Positions 1 to 8,368 of a stretch of DNA of 64,000 nucleotides are shown here, piece by piece. The notes under the pieces are model-generated. The model was not told the origin of the DNA. It did no database searches and was given only the letters and a program-made list of their open reading frames with translations. A program made the translations under genes and the position numbers. Positions within the stretch are counted from its first letter, which is position 1; every line of letters begins with the position of its first letter. The stretch is from Geochorda sp036562495 (GTDB lineage Bacteria > Bacillota > Limnochordia > Limnochordales > Geochordaceae). The stretch spans positions 1-64,000 of the forward strand of contig DATCKA010000072.1 of NCBI GenBank assembly GCA_036562495.1. Direction: 5' to 3'.

Positions 1-19
1 CAACAACCGGCGCCAATGT

Positions 20-137
20 TCCCGGTGGCCATGGCGGAGGGGTCCCACCCGTTCCCATGCCGAACACGGAAGTGAAAACCTCCAGCGCCTAGGGTACTGT
101 GCGGGCGACCGCACGGGAGAGAGGGTCGCTGCCGGGA
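20..137 (+). rRNA. rrf: 5S ribosomal RNA
   Basis: Typical bacterial 5S rRNA of about 118 nt. The ends pair (TCCCGG at 20-25 with CCGGGA at 132-137), and the conserved loop text CCGAACACGGAAGT lies at about 58-71. It is probably the last gene of an rRNA operon whose 16S and 23S genes lie to the left of the window. A strong terminator follows 13 bases downstream. The ends are estimated from the terminal stem. Confidence 0.93.
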
Positions 138-150
138 CATCCTTCTACGA

Positions 151-193
151 CGTCCCCGGTTCGCCTCGAGGGCGGACTGGGGACGCTTCGTTT
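151..193 (+). terminator. rRNA operon terminator
   Basis: A 15-bp stem: CGTCCCC (151-157) pairs with GGGGACG (179-185), a G-U pair joins 158 and 178, and GTTCGCC (159-165) pairs with GGCGGAC (171-177) around a TCGAG loop. CTTCGTTT follows. It sits directly after the 5S gene and before the 3' end of the convergent minus-strand gene. Confidence 0.8.
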
Positions 194-623
194 AAGGCAG
201 GCGCCGACGCAGCTCGGCCACGAAGCGGTCGGGATCCTCGGGGGTCAGCCCCAGGCGACCGTGGGGGCCAGCGTCGACCAGGACGAGGTGTTGGTCGATC
301 CGCCCGGCGTACAGGCGCACCCGGCCCACCCCTTGCAGCGAGAAGGTCCCGAGGTGGAGTCCCGAGATGGCGGTGCCGACGATGCGCCGCAGGCGCGGGC
401 GGCCCTCGACCCGCTCGACGGAGCGGATATCCGCGTAGGGGATGGTCCGGGGCTCTCCCCAAACGATGGTGAGCCCGTCGGGGTCCAGGCGGTACTCCAT
501 GCGAGCGGCTCGAGCTGCCGTCACGAGCATGAAGCCTACCAGGAACAGCAAGGCCAGCGCGATGAACCCGATGAGGGCATACAACTCCCAGGTCTCGACC
601 CGGTATGGCTTGAAGGTCACCAT
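192..623 (-). CDS. PH-domain (bPH) membrane protein
   Basis: A 143-residue protein with one hydrophobic segment (about residues 15-37) followed by a small soluble domain. Its run of short strands (EYRLDPDGLTIVWGEPRTIPYADI) resembles bacterial PH domains, which usually begin with conversion of a membrane-anchored segment into a strand-rich barrel. ATG at 623 was chosen because AGGGGAGGG lies just upstream; an open frame continues upstream without a ribosome site. The gene is monocistronic and convergent with the rRNA operon. Function is unknown in most bPH proteins, so only the fold is proposed. Confidence 0.65.
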   Translation of the reverse strand: MVTFKPYRVETWELYALIGFIALALLFLVGFMLVTAARAARMEYRLDPDGLTIVWGEPRTIPYADIRSVERVEGRPRLRRIVGTAISGLHLGTFSLQGVGRVRLYAGRIDQHLVLVDAGPHGRLGLTPEDPDRFVAELRRRLP

Positions 624-751
624 GACCCTCCCCTTCGCCCGACGGCACCCGGCGCGGGCGGCCTGTTCCGGGGACCAGTGTAGCAGCGCCGCGCGCTCAG
701 GGGAGACGCCCGTGTCTGCGTGGAACCTTGCCGCCGGGAGGGATCGCCGAG

Positions 752-1792
752 ATGCGGCTGGCATGGCTGGTGCCCGACGCGCCGGACAGCCTCGAGTCCT
801 TTCGTCGGTTCGGACGGAGCCTCACCCACGTGAGCCCCACCTGGCTGCGCCTGGACGCCGAGGCACGGCTCGAGGCACGCTGGCAACCCGAGGTGGTCGC
901 GCTCTGCCAGGAGTACGGGGTCGCCCTGGTGCCGCTGGTGGTCAACGAGGGCTTCAAGGCCGAGGTCGCCGGCGCCATCCTGGGTGACCCGACACGGCGG
1001 CGGCGCGCGGTCGACGAGCTGGTGCGCTTCGCCGACCGGCCCGAGGTGGCAGGGATCAACCTGGACTTCGAGGGGCCCTTCGGGCGATGGCGCCACGCAT
1101 ACTCCGAGTTCGTCCGGGAGCTGGCCGACCGCCTGCACGGGCTGGGCAAGGAGGTCTCCGTCGACGTGGTCTGTCAGACGCGGCCCCCTCAGCCCGTCGA
1201 AACCCTGCAGGAGAGCTCGGATCCCGCGTCGGCCGAATGGGTCGCCGCGTGGGCGGAGCCCTACGACTATCGGGCCCTGGGCGAGGCTGTGGACCAGCTC
1301 ATCCTGATGGGCTACGACTTCCATGCGCGAGTCTCGGAGCCCGGGCCGGTGGGCCCGTTGTGGTGGCTGCAACGGGTGCTGACCTACACGCTCTCGGTGA
1401 CGGATCCCTCCAAGGTGGTGCTGGGACTACCCTTCTACGGGCGCCGATGGATCTCGACCGGGCCCATGACCGAAGCCGACTGGACGCCCCGGGAGCCCCG
1501 ATCCTACGAGATGCCGCGTGCCGCCCGGGACGTCGGTTTCGAGCCGGCCGAGGGGCTCTCGTTCGCGCAGGCGACCCGGGAGATGGCCCAGGCCACGCGC
1601 AGCGGCCGACACCCCGAGGAGGCTTCGCCGTGGGGGGCGTATCGCCACGCCGATGGCCGGCTGGTCGTGGTGCATTACGACGACGCCGAGAGCCTGGCGA
1701 CCAAGCTCGCCCTGGTCCGCCGACACGGGTTGGCCGGTTGCGCCTTCTGGAGACTGGGGCAGGAGGACCCCGCCATCTGGGAACGGCTTTGA
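752..1792 (+). CDS. GH18 glycoside hydrolase, YaaH-like
   Basis: A 346-residue glycoside hydrolase family 18 domain, close to the catalytic part of the spore-germination and cortex-lytic YaaH/YdhD type. The GINLDFEGP motif (residues 101-109) carries the presumed acid/base Glu107, and later barrel motifs are present (LILMGYDFH, VVLGLPFYGRRW, GCAFWRLGQED). No LysM repeats and no signal peptide are seen, so the protein is a bare catalytic domain. ATG at 752 follows GGGAGGGA by 9 bases. The likely substrate is an N-acetylglucosamine polymer or peptidoglycan glycan. The convergent neighbour is an N-acetylglucosaminidase, which suggests related substrates. Confidence 0.85.
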   Translation: MRLAWLVPDAPDSLESFRRFGRSLTHVSPTWLRLDAEARLEARWQPEVVALCQEYGVALVPLVVNEGFKAEVAGAILGDPTRRRRAVDELVRFADRPEVAGINLDFEGPFGRWRHAYSEFVRELADRLHGLGKEVSVDVVCQTRPPQPVETLQESSDPASAEWVAAWAEPYDYRALGEAVDQLILMGYDFHARVSEPGPVGPLWWLQRVLTYTLSVTDPSKVVLGLPFYGRRWISTGPMTEADWTPREPRSYEMPRAARDVGFEPAEGLSFAQATREMAQATRSGRHPEEASPWGAYRHADGRLVVVHYDDAESLATKLALVRRHGLAGCAFWRLGQEDPAIWERL

Positions 1793-1793
1793 C

Positions 1794-1812
1794 GGAGGGA
1801 ACCGGGCCCTCC
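1794..1812. terminator. Hairpin between convergent genes
   Basis: GGAGGG (1794-1799) and CCCTCC (1807-1812) form a 6-bp stem in the 25-base gap between the GH18 gene and the converging nagZ. There is no T-run on either side, so this may be a weak bidirectional terminator only. Confidence 0.35.
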
Positions 1813-1817
1813 TCGGC

Positions 1818-3620
1818 CTAGGGCTGCCACCGATGGCCCACAGGCCAGCGCCCCGGCACGCCGACCGGCAGCCGGCCATCGGCCGGCGTCCGCCCGGCCA
1901 GCACCTCGGCCAGGGCCTGCAGCGAGACCGCGGTGGTGCCGTAGGTGGCCAGCAGGGCCGGGCCGTCGGGGATTTGCCCCAGATCGTACGGCTCCCGTAG
2001 CGCCACCACGATGGTGGGGCGGCCGAGGCGGCGCTGCCAGGCCACTCGAGCCAGGTGGATCTGGCCGGCATAGCGTTGGTCCCAGGCGCGGTAGGTGCCG
2101 ACCACCACCGCGTCCCAGCCATCGACGTCCTGCAGCAGGCGCTCCGCCTCCGTGGCCTGGATGGCCAGCGGGTAGGTGCGCTCCTCCACCTGGAAGCCCA
2201 CCTTCGCCAGGGCGGCACCCAGGCCGGTGGTGTGAGCGCCCCGATCCTCGACTCCCGTCAGGTCCTGGATGCGGGGCACGACGACCAGGAGCCGCCGGCC
2301 CTCGCCCAGCGGGACGAAACCGTTGGGATCGGCGACTCGGGTGACGGAGCGGCGCGCCGCCTCCAGGGCGGCGGAGCGCGCTTCGGGCGAGCCGACCCGT
2401 TGCGGGACGGCGGCGACGTCGACACGGGGATCGCCGTCGAGCAGCCCGACGCGCTCCTTGGCCGCCATCACCCGGCTGACGGCCTCGTCGAGTCGGGTCG
2501 CCGGGATCTCGCCGGAGCGCGCCGCCTCCACCAGGCGCCGCGCGACCCGGATGGCGAGCGTCCAGTCCTGAGGCCAGCCCACCAGCACGACGTCGGCCCC
2601 CGCCTGCACCGCCCTGACGGCGGCATCCTCGATGCCGAAGCGCTTGGCGATGGCCCCCATCTCGATGGCGTCGGTCACCAGCAGCCCCTCGAACCCCATC
2701 GTCTCGCGCAGGAGATCGGTCAGCACCCGGGGCGACAGCGTGGCGGGAAGGCCGGGGGTCGGGTCCACGGCCGGAAACGTGACGTGGGCGGTCATGATGG
2801 AGGCCACGCCGGCCTGTATGGCCGCCTCGAAGGGAACGAGCTCGACCTCGCGCAGGCGCTCCATCGGATGCGGCACTGTGGGCAGATCGATATGGGAGTC
2901 TACCGCCGTGTCGCCATGGCCGGGAAAGTGTTTGGCGGTGGCCAGGACCCCGCCGTCCTGGAGCCCACGGATCATGGCGACCCCCAGGGCCGCGACCCGG
3001 TGGGGCGACTCGCCGAAGGAGCGCACGCCGATGACGGGGTTGGCCGGGTTGTTGTTGACGTCGAGGGCGGGGGCATAGTTCTGGTGGATCCCGACGGCCC
3101 GCAGCTCCCGTGCGGTCCACAGTCCGGCCCGGTAGGCCAGCGTCTCGGAATCCGCCGCCCCGAGTGCCATATTCCCGGGAAATACCGTCGCCCCCCGCGT
3201 CAGCCGGGCGACCAGGCCGCCCTCCTGGTCGACGCTCACCAGCAGGGGCACCCGGGCACCCGACGAGAGCGCCATCTCCTGGAGCGCGTTGGTCAGCCGC
3301 GCGACCTGGACGGGGTCCACGACGTTGCGGGCGAAGAGGATGACCCCGCCCACGTGGTACCGCCGGATCAGCTCCTCCACCTCGGGCCCCGGCTCGACGC
3401 CCGGAAAGCCGACGTGGAGGATCTGGCCGACCTTTTGCTCGATGGTCATCGACGCCACCCACTCCCTGACCCGTGGCGAAAACTTGCCGATAGCGGGGCC
3501 TGCCGTCGCCGGCTCGTGGACGGTCGCCGGGACCCGGCCGAGCGCGAGGCCGAGCACGACAGCCGCCAGGCCCACCACTCCCAGCCGGGCAGCGAGCCCG
3601 CGGCTGCCTGGCATGGTCAC
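1818..3620 (-). CDS. nagZ: GH3 beta-N-acetylhexosaminidase
   Basis: A 600-residue family 3 glycosidase that removes terminal N-acetylglucosamine, typically from muropeptides or chitin fragments. A hydrophobic N-terminal segment (about 11-30) suggests secretion. The catalytic domain carries the NagZ hallmark KHFPGHGDTAVDSH (230-243), whose Asp-His pair acts as acid/base, and the nucleophile Asp317 in LLVTDAIEMGAI. A second C-terminal domain (about 430-600) matches the two-domain form of Bacillus NagZ. Its ATG overlaps the stop of the upstream GntR gene by 4 bases (ATGA), so the two are translationally coupled and regulator and enzyme form one unit. Confidence 0.92.
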   Translation of the reverse strand: MTMPGSRGLAARLGVVGLAAVVLGLALGRVPATVHEPATAGPAIGKFSPRVREWVASMTIEQKVGQILHVGFPGVEPGPEVEELIRRYHVGGVILFARNVVDPVQVARLTNALQEMALSSGARVPLLVSVDQEGGLVARLTRGATVFPGNMALGAADSETLAYRAGLWTARELRAVGIHQNYAPALDVNNNPANPVIGVRSFGESPHRVAALGVAMIRGLQDGGVLATAKHFPGHGDTAVDSHIDLPTVPHPMERLREVELVPFEAAIQAGVASIMTAHVTFPAVDPTPGLPATLSPRVLTDLLRETMGFEGLLVTDAIEMGAIAKRFGIEDAAVRAVQAGADVVLVGWPQDWTLAIRVARRLVEAARSGEIPATRLDEAVSRVMAAKERVGLLDGDPRVDVAAVPQRVGSPEARSAALEAARRSVTRVADPNGFVPLGEGRRLLVVVPRIQDLTGVEDRGAHTTGLGAALAKVGFQVEERTYPLAIQATEAERLLQDVDGWDAVVVGTYRAWDQRYAGQIHLARVAWQRRLGRPTIVVALREPYDLGQIPDGPALLATYGTTAVSLQALAEVLAGRTPADGRLPVGVPGRWPVGHRWQP

Positions 3621-4420
3621 AGGCTCTCACCACGCACGAGGCGGTCTCGTCGCAACTCGACGAAGAACTTGTAACGGTCGCCTCGGTAGAGGGAGCGCAC
3701 GAACTCGACGGGCTCGCCTGTCGCGTCGTACGTGGTGCGCTCCATCAAGAGCAACGGACTGCCGGGCTCCACGCCCAACAGGCGCGCCTCGCTCTCTCCC
3801 GCCAGGACCGGCTCCAGGGTCTGGTGGGCGCGCGCGAGGTCGATCCCGAGCTCGCCCTGCAGGTACTCGTAGAGCGACCCCTCGACCACCCGCCTCCGTG
3901 GCACCGACGGCACCCGCGCGATGGGGAGGTGGCTGGTCTCGAGGGCCATGGGGATGCCGTCGGCGAGGCGCAGGCGCCGGATGACGAGGACCCGCCGGTC
4001 CCCATCGAGGCCCAGCGCCTTCTCCACCTTGGGTGGCGCCTCCTGGACCTCCATGTCCAGAAGGCGAGCACCCGGGCGCATGCCGCGGCGCCGCATGTCT
4101 TCGCTGAAGCTGGTCAGCGAGACCAGGCCCTGCTCGATCTTGCGCTCCGCGACGAAGGTGCCCCGCCCCTGCCGCCGCACCAGCACCGACTCCTGCACCA
4201 GCTCGACCAGGGCCTGGCGCACGGTCATGCGGGAGATCCCCAGATGCTGGGCCAGCTGCCGCTCCGAGGGGATGCGCTGCCCGTGGCGGATCTCGCCGCG
4301 CTCGATGAGGTCCAGCAATGCCCGCTTCAACTGGACGTAGAGGGGCGCGCTCCCGCGAGCGCCCGGGGTCCAGCGCAACGCGTCGAGCACGGGGTCTCGA
4401 CGGCTCACCGTGGTCGGCAT
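3617..4420 (-). CDS. GntR/HutC regulator with UTRA domain
   Basis: A 267-residue transcription factor. An N-terminal winged helix (about 20-90; the stretch SERQLAQHLGISRMTVRQAL is the recognition region) is followed by a UTRA effector domain (about 105-260). This layout is shared with NagR/YvoA and DasR, which bind amino-sugar phosphates. ATG at 4420 was chosen because AGAGGTGGGG lies upstream and family alignment starts here; an open frame continues further upstream. The partner nagZ and a GGTC-N2-GACC site about 60 bases upstream support autoregulated control of amino-sugar recycling. The effector identity is inferred. Confidence 0.88.
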   Translation of the reverse strand: MPTTVSRRDPVLDALRWTPGARGSAPLYVQLKRALLDLIERGEIRHGQRIPSERQLAQHLGISRMTVRQALVELVQESVLVRRQGRGTFVAERKIEQGLVSLTSFSEDMRRRGMRPGARLLDMEVQEAPPKVEKALGLDGDRRVLVIRRLRLADGIPMALETSHLPIARVPSVPRRRVVEGSLYEYLQGELGIDLARAHQTLEPVLAGESEARLLGVEPGSPLLLMERTTYDATGEPVEFVRSLYRGDRYKFFVELRRDRLVRGESL

Positions 4421-4481
4421 CGTGCCCACGCCCCACCTCTCCCTGCCCCGGCGGAGGGGATCCCGCCTCCGGGAGCGCGAC

Positions 4482-4491
4482 GGTCTGGACC
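4482..4491. promoter_or_regulatory. Predicted NagR/DasR-type operator
   Basis: GGTCTGGACC has perfect GGTC/GACC arms with a two-base centre, the same core as the known dre operator (GGTC-TA-GACC) of DasR/NagR. It lies 62 bases upstream of the GntR-family start codon, between that gene and the divergent thioesterase gene. Confidence 0.5.
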
Positions 4492-4596
4492 ACCGTCTCG
4501 GTCTCGTATTCCGGGGCCTTCCGAACGAATCCTTCACCCGCCCGGATCCGGAGCCGTCACCAGGAGCCCCCCGGGGGCTCGACGAAGGCTCTGTCC

Positions 4597-5148
4597 ATGG
4601 CCTTCGAGTACTGGACCTCCGCCTGCTTCGTCTGCGGGCGAGAAAACGAGGGAGGCCTAAAGGCCCGGGTTGTGGCGGGCGAGCTGGGCGGCCTCGTGCA
4701 GGCGACGCTGCCGTCCACGCTCGTGGGGCTCCCGGGCATCGGCCACGGCGGGGCCGTGGTAGCCCTGCTCGACGAGGCCATGTGGTACGCCGTCTACGGG
4801 CAGGCTGGCATGGTGTCGGTGACGGCTCACCTGGAGGTGCGCTTCGTCCGACCGGCGCCGCCGCAGGTGCCGCTGGTGGCGGTGGCGCGTCTGGCCCCGG
4901 GCCGTGGGGCACCGGAGGGCGACGACTCGCAGGGAAGGGTCGGGGCCAGACGAATAGGACGGGCCGTGGCCCGCCTGCTGGACGGCTCGGGGCGGCTCAT
5001 CGCAGCTGCCCGCGGCCGCTTCGTGGAGGTGAGCCCGTCGACGATCCCCGTGCACCGTGTGCTCTCTCATCGTGGTCTGATGCCCGACATGCTGGCGGAG
5101 CTGTTGCGGTGGCCAGGCGTCGGGGCTTTCTTGAAGGGTGGCGACTGA
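4597..5148 (+). CDS. PaaI-type hotdog thioesterase
   Basis: A 183-residue single hotdog-fold protein. The opening CFVCGRENEGGL and the motif GIGHGGAVVALLDEAMW (helix start with catalytic-site region) are typical of PaaI/YbgC-like acyl-CoA thioesterases. A charged stretch, RGAPEGDDSQGRVGARR, lengthens one loop compared with minimal members. ATG at 4597 begins the conserved region, although its ribosome site is weak (GAAGG). The stop codon lies one base before the fabI start, so a role in acyl-chain metabolism with enoyl-ACP reductase is likely. The substrate is unknown. Confidence 0.8.
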   Translation: MAFEYWTSACFVCGRENEGGLKARVVAGELGGLVQATLPSTLVGLPGIGHGGAVVALLDEAMWYAVYGQAGMVSVTAHLEVRFVRPAPPQVPLVAVARLAPGRGAPEGDDSQGRVGARRIGRAVARLLDGSGRLIAAARGRFVEVSPSTIPVHRVLSHRGLMPDMLAELLRWPGVGAFLKGGD

Positions 5149-5149
5149 C

Positions 5150-5917
5150 ATGAGCCTGCAAGGCAAGGTCGCGCTCGTGCTGGGCGTGGCCAACCATAGG
5201 AGCATCGCATGGAGCATCGCCAAGGCCCTGGCGCAGGAGGGGGCGCGCCTGGCCCTCACCTACCAAAACGAGCGCCTGCGGCCCAACGTCGAGGAGCTGG
5301 CGTCCACCATCGGCGCGGCCACGTTCGCGTGCGACGTGAGCTCGGACCAGGACATCGCGTCGCTGATGGATTGGGTCGGCCGGGAGCTGGCAGGCCTCGA
5401 CATCCTGGTGCACAGCGTGGCCTACGCCCCGCGGGAGGGGCTCGAGGGCCGATTCGTCGACACGCCCCGGGAGGCCTTCAAGATCGCCCTCGACGTCAGC
5501 TGCTACTCGCTGGTGGCCCTCTGCCGAGCCGCCGAGCCCCTGATGAAGGCCCGGGGCGGGGGCAGCGTGCTCACCCTGACCTACTACGGCTCCGAGAAGG
5601 TGATGCCGGGCTATAACCTGATGGGCGTGGCCAAGGCTGCGCTGGAGTCTTCGGTCCGATACCTGGCCTACGAGCTGGGCGCTTCGGGCATCCGGGTCAA
5701 CGCCATCTCCGCGGGCCCCATCAACACCCTGGCGGCGCGGGGCGTCTCGGGCTTCACCGAGATGCGCCGCATGCACGCCGAGCGGGCCCCCCTGCGGCGC
5801 AACATCGAGGTGGACGAGGTCGGGCGGACCGCTGCCTTCCTCTTGGGGCCGGGCGCCAGCGGGATCACCGGCGAGGTGATCTACGTGGACGCCGGCTACC
5901 ACATCATGGGCGTCTGA
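5150..5917 (+). CDS. fabI: Enoyl-ACP reductase (FabI)
   Basis: A 255-residue short-chain dehydrogenase-type enoyl-[acyl-carrier-protein] reductase, which performs the last reduction in each fatty-acid elongation round. The FabI nucleotide-binding signature GVANHRSIAWSIAKAL is at the N-terminus, SVAYAPRE is in the middle, and the catalytic Tyr and Lys lie in the spaced pattern YNLMGVAKA. ATG at 5150 is preferred over an upstream GTG at 5138 because AAGGGTGG precedes it at normal distance. It is coupled to the thioesterase gene with one base between them. The next promoter downstream belongs to tRNA-Asn. Confidence 0.93.
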   Translation: MSLQGKVALVLGVANHRSIAWSIAKALAQEGARLALTYQNERLRPNVEELASTIGAATFACDVSSDQDIASLMDWVGRELAGLDILVHSVAYAPREGLEGRFVDTPREAFKIALDVSCYSLVALCRAAEPLMKARGGGSVLTLTYYGSEKVMPGYNLMGVAKAALESSVRYLAYELGASGIRVNAISAGPINTLAARGVSGFTEMRRMHAERAPLRRNIEVDEVGRTAAFLLGPGASGITGEVIYVDAGYHIMGV

Positions 5918-5931
5918 GGACTGGCCCCCGC

Positions 5932-5960
5932 TTGCGAGTCCGGGTGGGCGCGGCTATAAT
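5932..5960 (+). promoter_or_regulatory. Promoter of tRNA-Asn
   Basis: TTGCGA (5932-5937), a 17-base spacer and a perfect TATAAT (5955-5960) form a housekeeping-sigma promoter. The tRNA begins 58 bases downstream. Confidence 0.82.
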
Positions 5961-6018
5961 GAGGGCCGCGGGCCCGCCCGGGCTCGCGAAAGCCGCTGCA
6001 AGCGGCGGTTGGTGGCGT

Positions 6019-6093
6019 TCCTCGGTAGCTCAATGGTAGAGCGCCCGGCTGTTAACCGGGGGGTTGCAGGTTCGAATCCTGCCCGAGGAGCCA
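6019..6093 (+). tRNA. tRNA-Asn (anticodon GTT)
   Basis: A full cloverleaf: acceptor TCCTCGG pairs with CCGAGGA, the anticodon stem CCCGG/CCGGG encloses loop CTGTTAA with anticodon GTT, and the T-loop contains TTCGAAT. The 3' CCA is encoded. Confidence 0.97.
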
Positions 6094-6247
6094 TCCCTCC
6101 CAGCCCCACGCAACTTCCCGTCCTTACGAGCTCTTTCCCGACCATGTCCGGTGGCGTCGGCGCGTGTAGCATCCCCCTTCGCCGCGCATGCTTGCGGGTG
6201 AGGCCGTGAACCACAAGGCGTCGAGAGAGGGGAGCGACGAGACCGGC

Positions 6248-6550
6248 ATGGATGCTGACCTCGCCTGGCAGGAGTGGAAGCGATGGCTGTCGCAGGCCGT
6301 CTCGGCCGGACGGGAGGCGGGCCTCGGCAGCCGGGAGCTGGTCGACTACGCCGAGCGCATCGGGGATTTCCTGGCCCGACACGTCGATCCGGCCAACCCC
6401 CAGCAGCGCGTGCTCAAGGAGCTGTGGAGCGTCGCCGACCAGGGGGAGCAGCGGGCCATCGCCGCAGCCCTGGTCAAGCTCGTGGGGCAGGCGGGCGACG
6501 CCGGGGGTGGATACGAGCGCGACCGGGGCCGGGGCTTCAACTTGAGTTGA
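6248..6550 (+). CDS. DUF3243 protein
   Basis: A 100-residue soluble protein of the DUF3243 family (Bacillus YmfJ-like). Recognisable text is WQEWKRWLSQAV near the start, YAERIGDFLARHVDPANPQQRVLKELW in the centre, and a final helix ALVKLVGQA. ATG at 6248 gives the family's usual length of about 90-100 residues; a GTG at 6206 is an alternative. The family is common in Bacillota and has no established function. The gene stands alone between tRNA-Asn and the Gld-type transporter, which has its own promoter. Confidence 0.85.
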   Translation: MDADLAWQEWKRWLSQAVSAGREAGLGSRELVDYAERIGDFLARHVDPANPQQRVLKELWSVADQGEQRAIAAALVKLVGQAGDAGGGYERDRGRGFNLS

Positions 6551-6592
6551 ACCGGCAAGGCCGCGCCACCGGTGGCGGCAGGCCGGCCTCGT

Positions 6593-6622
6593 TTGAACGG
6601 CCGGTCCGGCATCCCCTATAAT
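6593..6622 (+). promoter_or_regulatory. Promoter of the Gld-type ABC operon
   Basis: TTGAAC (6593-6598), an 18-base spacer and a perfect TATAAT (6617-6622) lie 23 bases before the GTG start of the ABC ATPase gene. This would start an eight-gene transcript. Confidence 0.78.
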
Positions 6623-6644
6623 CGGGAGCCGGGGGTGCGGCGGC

Positions 6645-7628
6645 GTGATCCAACTGGTCCAGGTCGGTAAGCGCTTCGGCCAGCGATGGGCCGTCCAGGA
6701 CCTCACCTGCTCCGTGGAGCCAGGGGAGGTCCTCGGCTTTTTGGGGCCCAACGGGGCCGGCAAGAGCACCACCATGCGCATCGTCACCGGCTACATGCCC
6801 CCTACGACCGGGAGCGTCCGGGTGGCCGGCGTCGACGCCCTGGACGATCCCGTCCGCCTCAAGAGCCGTGTCGGCTACCTTCCCGAGACCCCGCCCATCT
6901 ACGGCGAGATGACGGTCCGGGGGTACCTCCTCTTCGTGGCCGAGATGCGACGGGTGCCGCGTCACCGCCGTCGCCGTCACGTCGACGAGGTCATGGAGCG
7001 GACCGGCATCGCCGACGTGGCGGACCGGCTGGCGGGCCGTCTCTCCCGGGGCTACAAGCAACGGGTGGGCATGGCGGCTGCCCTGGTGGGAGAGCCGCCC
7101 GTGCTCGTGCTGGACGAGCCCACCGCGGGGATGGACCCTCGCCAGATCATCGAGATGCGCCAGCTCATCCGGAGCCTGGCGGGACGACACACCATCCTGC
7201 TCAGCTCCCACATCCTGCCCGAGGTGGCCAGCACGTGCCATCGGGTCCTGATCATCAACAAGGGCCGCCTGGTGGCGCAGGACACGCCCGACAACCTGTC
7301 CGCCCGGTTGGGCGGTCGGCGCCAGCTGAGGCTGGAGGTACGGGGTAGCCGTCAGGCCCTGGAGGCCGCGCTGGCTGAGGTGTCGGGCATCGCAGGGATC
7401 CGGTGGCCGAGCGAGCCGGGGCACGAGGGGACGACGGTGGCCGAGCTCGATCTGGACCCCGTCGCGACCGACGGCCAGGCGGCGGGGGACGTCCGGGAGG
7501 CCATCTTCTTCGCGCTGGCGAGCCGCGGCTTGCCCATCCTGGAGATGCGCAGCCTCGACCGCAGCCTCGAAGACGTCTTCCTGGAGCTCGTCACCCACGA
7601 GGATCTGGAGTCGGCCGCCAAGGCCTGA
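6645..7628 (+). CDS. ABC transporter ATPase, GldA-like
   Basis: A 327-residue ABC ATPase. Walker A is GPNGAGKST (about residues 35-43), the signature is LSRGYKQRVGMAAAL, and Walker B is VLVLDEPTAGMDP. The first 230 residues are the ATPase. The C-terminal 90 residues form the accessory domain seen in ABC-2 and GldA-type ATPases. The GTG start follows a GGGGGTG site. The next two genes (ABC-2 permease and GldG-like protein) are the standard partners, so this is a Gld-type exporter module. In Bacteroidetes the set serves gliding; in Bacillota the substrate is unknown. Confidence 0.9.
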   Translation: MIQLVQVGKRFGQRWAVQDLTCSVEPGEVLGFLGPNGAGKSTTMRIVTGYMPPTTGSVRVAGVDALDDPVRLKSRVGYLPETPPIYGEMTVRGYLLFVAEMRRVPRHRRRRHVDEVMERTGIADVADRLAGRLSRGYKQRVGMAAALVGEPPVLVLDEPTAGMDPRQIIEMRQLIRSLAGRHTILLSSHILPEVASTCHRVLIINKGRLVAQDTPDNLSARLGGRRQLRLEVRGSRQALEAALAEVSGIAGIRWPSEPGHEGTTVAELDLDPVATDGQAAGDVREAIFFALASRGLPILEMRSLDRSLEDVFLELVTHEDLESAAKA

Positions 7629-7648
7629 CGGGGGAAGGAGGAGGCCCG

Positions 7649-8356
7649 ATGGCCGTCTTCGCCATCTTCAAGCGCGAGCTCAAGAGCTACCTGGTCTCGC
7701 CGCTGGCCTACGCGGCAGGGGTCGTCTTCCTTGCCATCTCCGGCTACTTCTTCTCGGTCATCTTGTTGGCGACGCGCGTCGCCGACCTGCGGCCGTACTT
7801 CCTCAACCTGGGCGTCATCTTGCTCTTGGTGACGCCGCTGTTGACGATGCGCTCCCTGGCCGAGGAGCGCCAGAGCCACACCGACGAGCTGCTCATGACG
7901 CTCCCCGCCACGGCGGCCCAGATCGTGGTGGGAAAGTATCTGGCCGTCCTGGCCCTCTACGCGGGGATGCTCGCGCTGACGGCCGTGTACCCCGCGTTGC
8001 TGTACTGGCTCTCCGACCCCCCCGCCGGGCCCATCGTCTCGTCCTACGTGGGCGCGCTGCTGCTGGGGGGCACCTTCCTGGCGGTGGGCGTCTTCACCTC
8101 GTCGCTGACCGACAGCCAGATGGTCGCGGGCCTGCTTTGCTTCGGCCTGATCCTGCTGATGTGGGTCATCAACTGGCTGGCCTTCGCGATGACGGGGCCC
8201 ATCGCCGACGCGGCGCGCCAACTGGCCGTCTTCGAGCGCTTCGACGACTTCACCAAGGGGCTCATCGACTCGACGCACGTGCTCTTCTACGTGAGTGCCA
8301 TCGCCATCTTGCTCTTCTTGAGCGTGCGGAGCCTGGAGCGGCGGACGTGGATGTGA
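7649..8356 (+). CDS. ABC-2 permease, GldF-like
   Basis: A 235-residue integral membrane protein with about six hydrophobic segments, opening with FAIFKRELKSYLVSPLAYA as in GldF/NosY-type ABC-2 permeases. The TMRSLAEERQSHTDELLMTLP stretch is the conserved cytoplasmic coupling region of this subfamily. A strong ribosome site (GGAAGGAGGAGG) precedes the ATG. It forms the membrane part of the transporter with the ATPase gene 20 bases upstream and the GldG-like gene 12 bases downstream. Confidence 0.88.
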   Translation: MAVFAIFKRELKSYLVSPLAYAAGVVFLAISGYFFSVILLATRVADLRPYFLNLGVILLLVTPLLTMRSLAEERQSHTDELLMTLPATAAQIVVGKYLAVLALYAGMLALTAVYPALLYWLSDPPAGPIVSSYVGALLLGGTFLAVGVFTSSLTDSQMVAGLLCFGLILLMWVINWLAFAMTGPIADAARQLAVFERFDDFTKGLIDSTHVLFYVSAIAILLFLSVRSLERRTWM

Positions 8357-8368
8357 GGGGGGCGCGCG

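Noticed and set aside
5954..6787. Minus-strand frame across tRNA-Asn, DUF3243 and the ABC ATPase start
   Set aside because: It runs through a tRNA gene and is antisense to supported genes.
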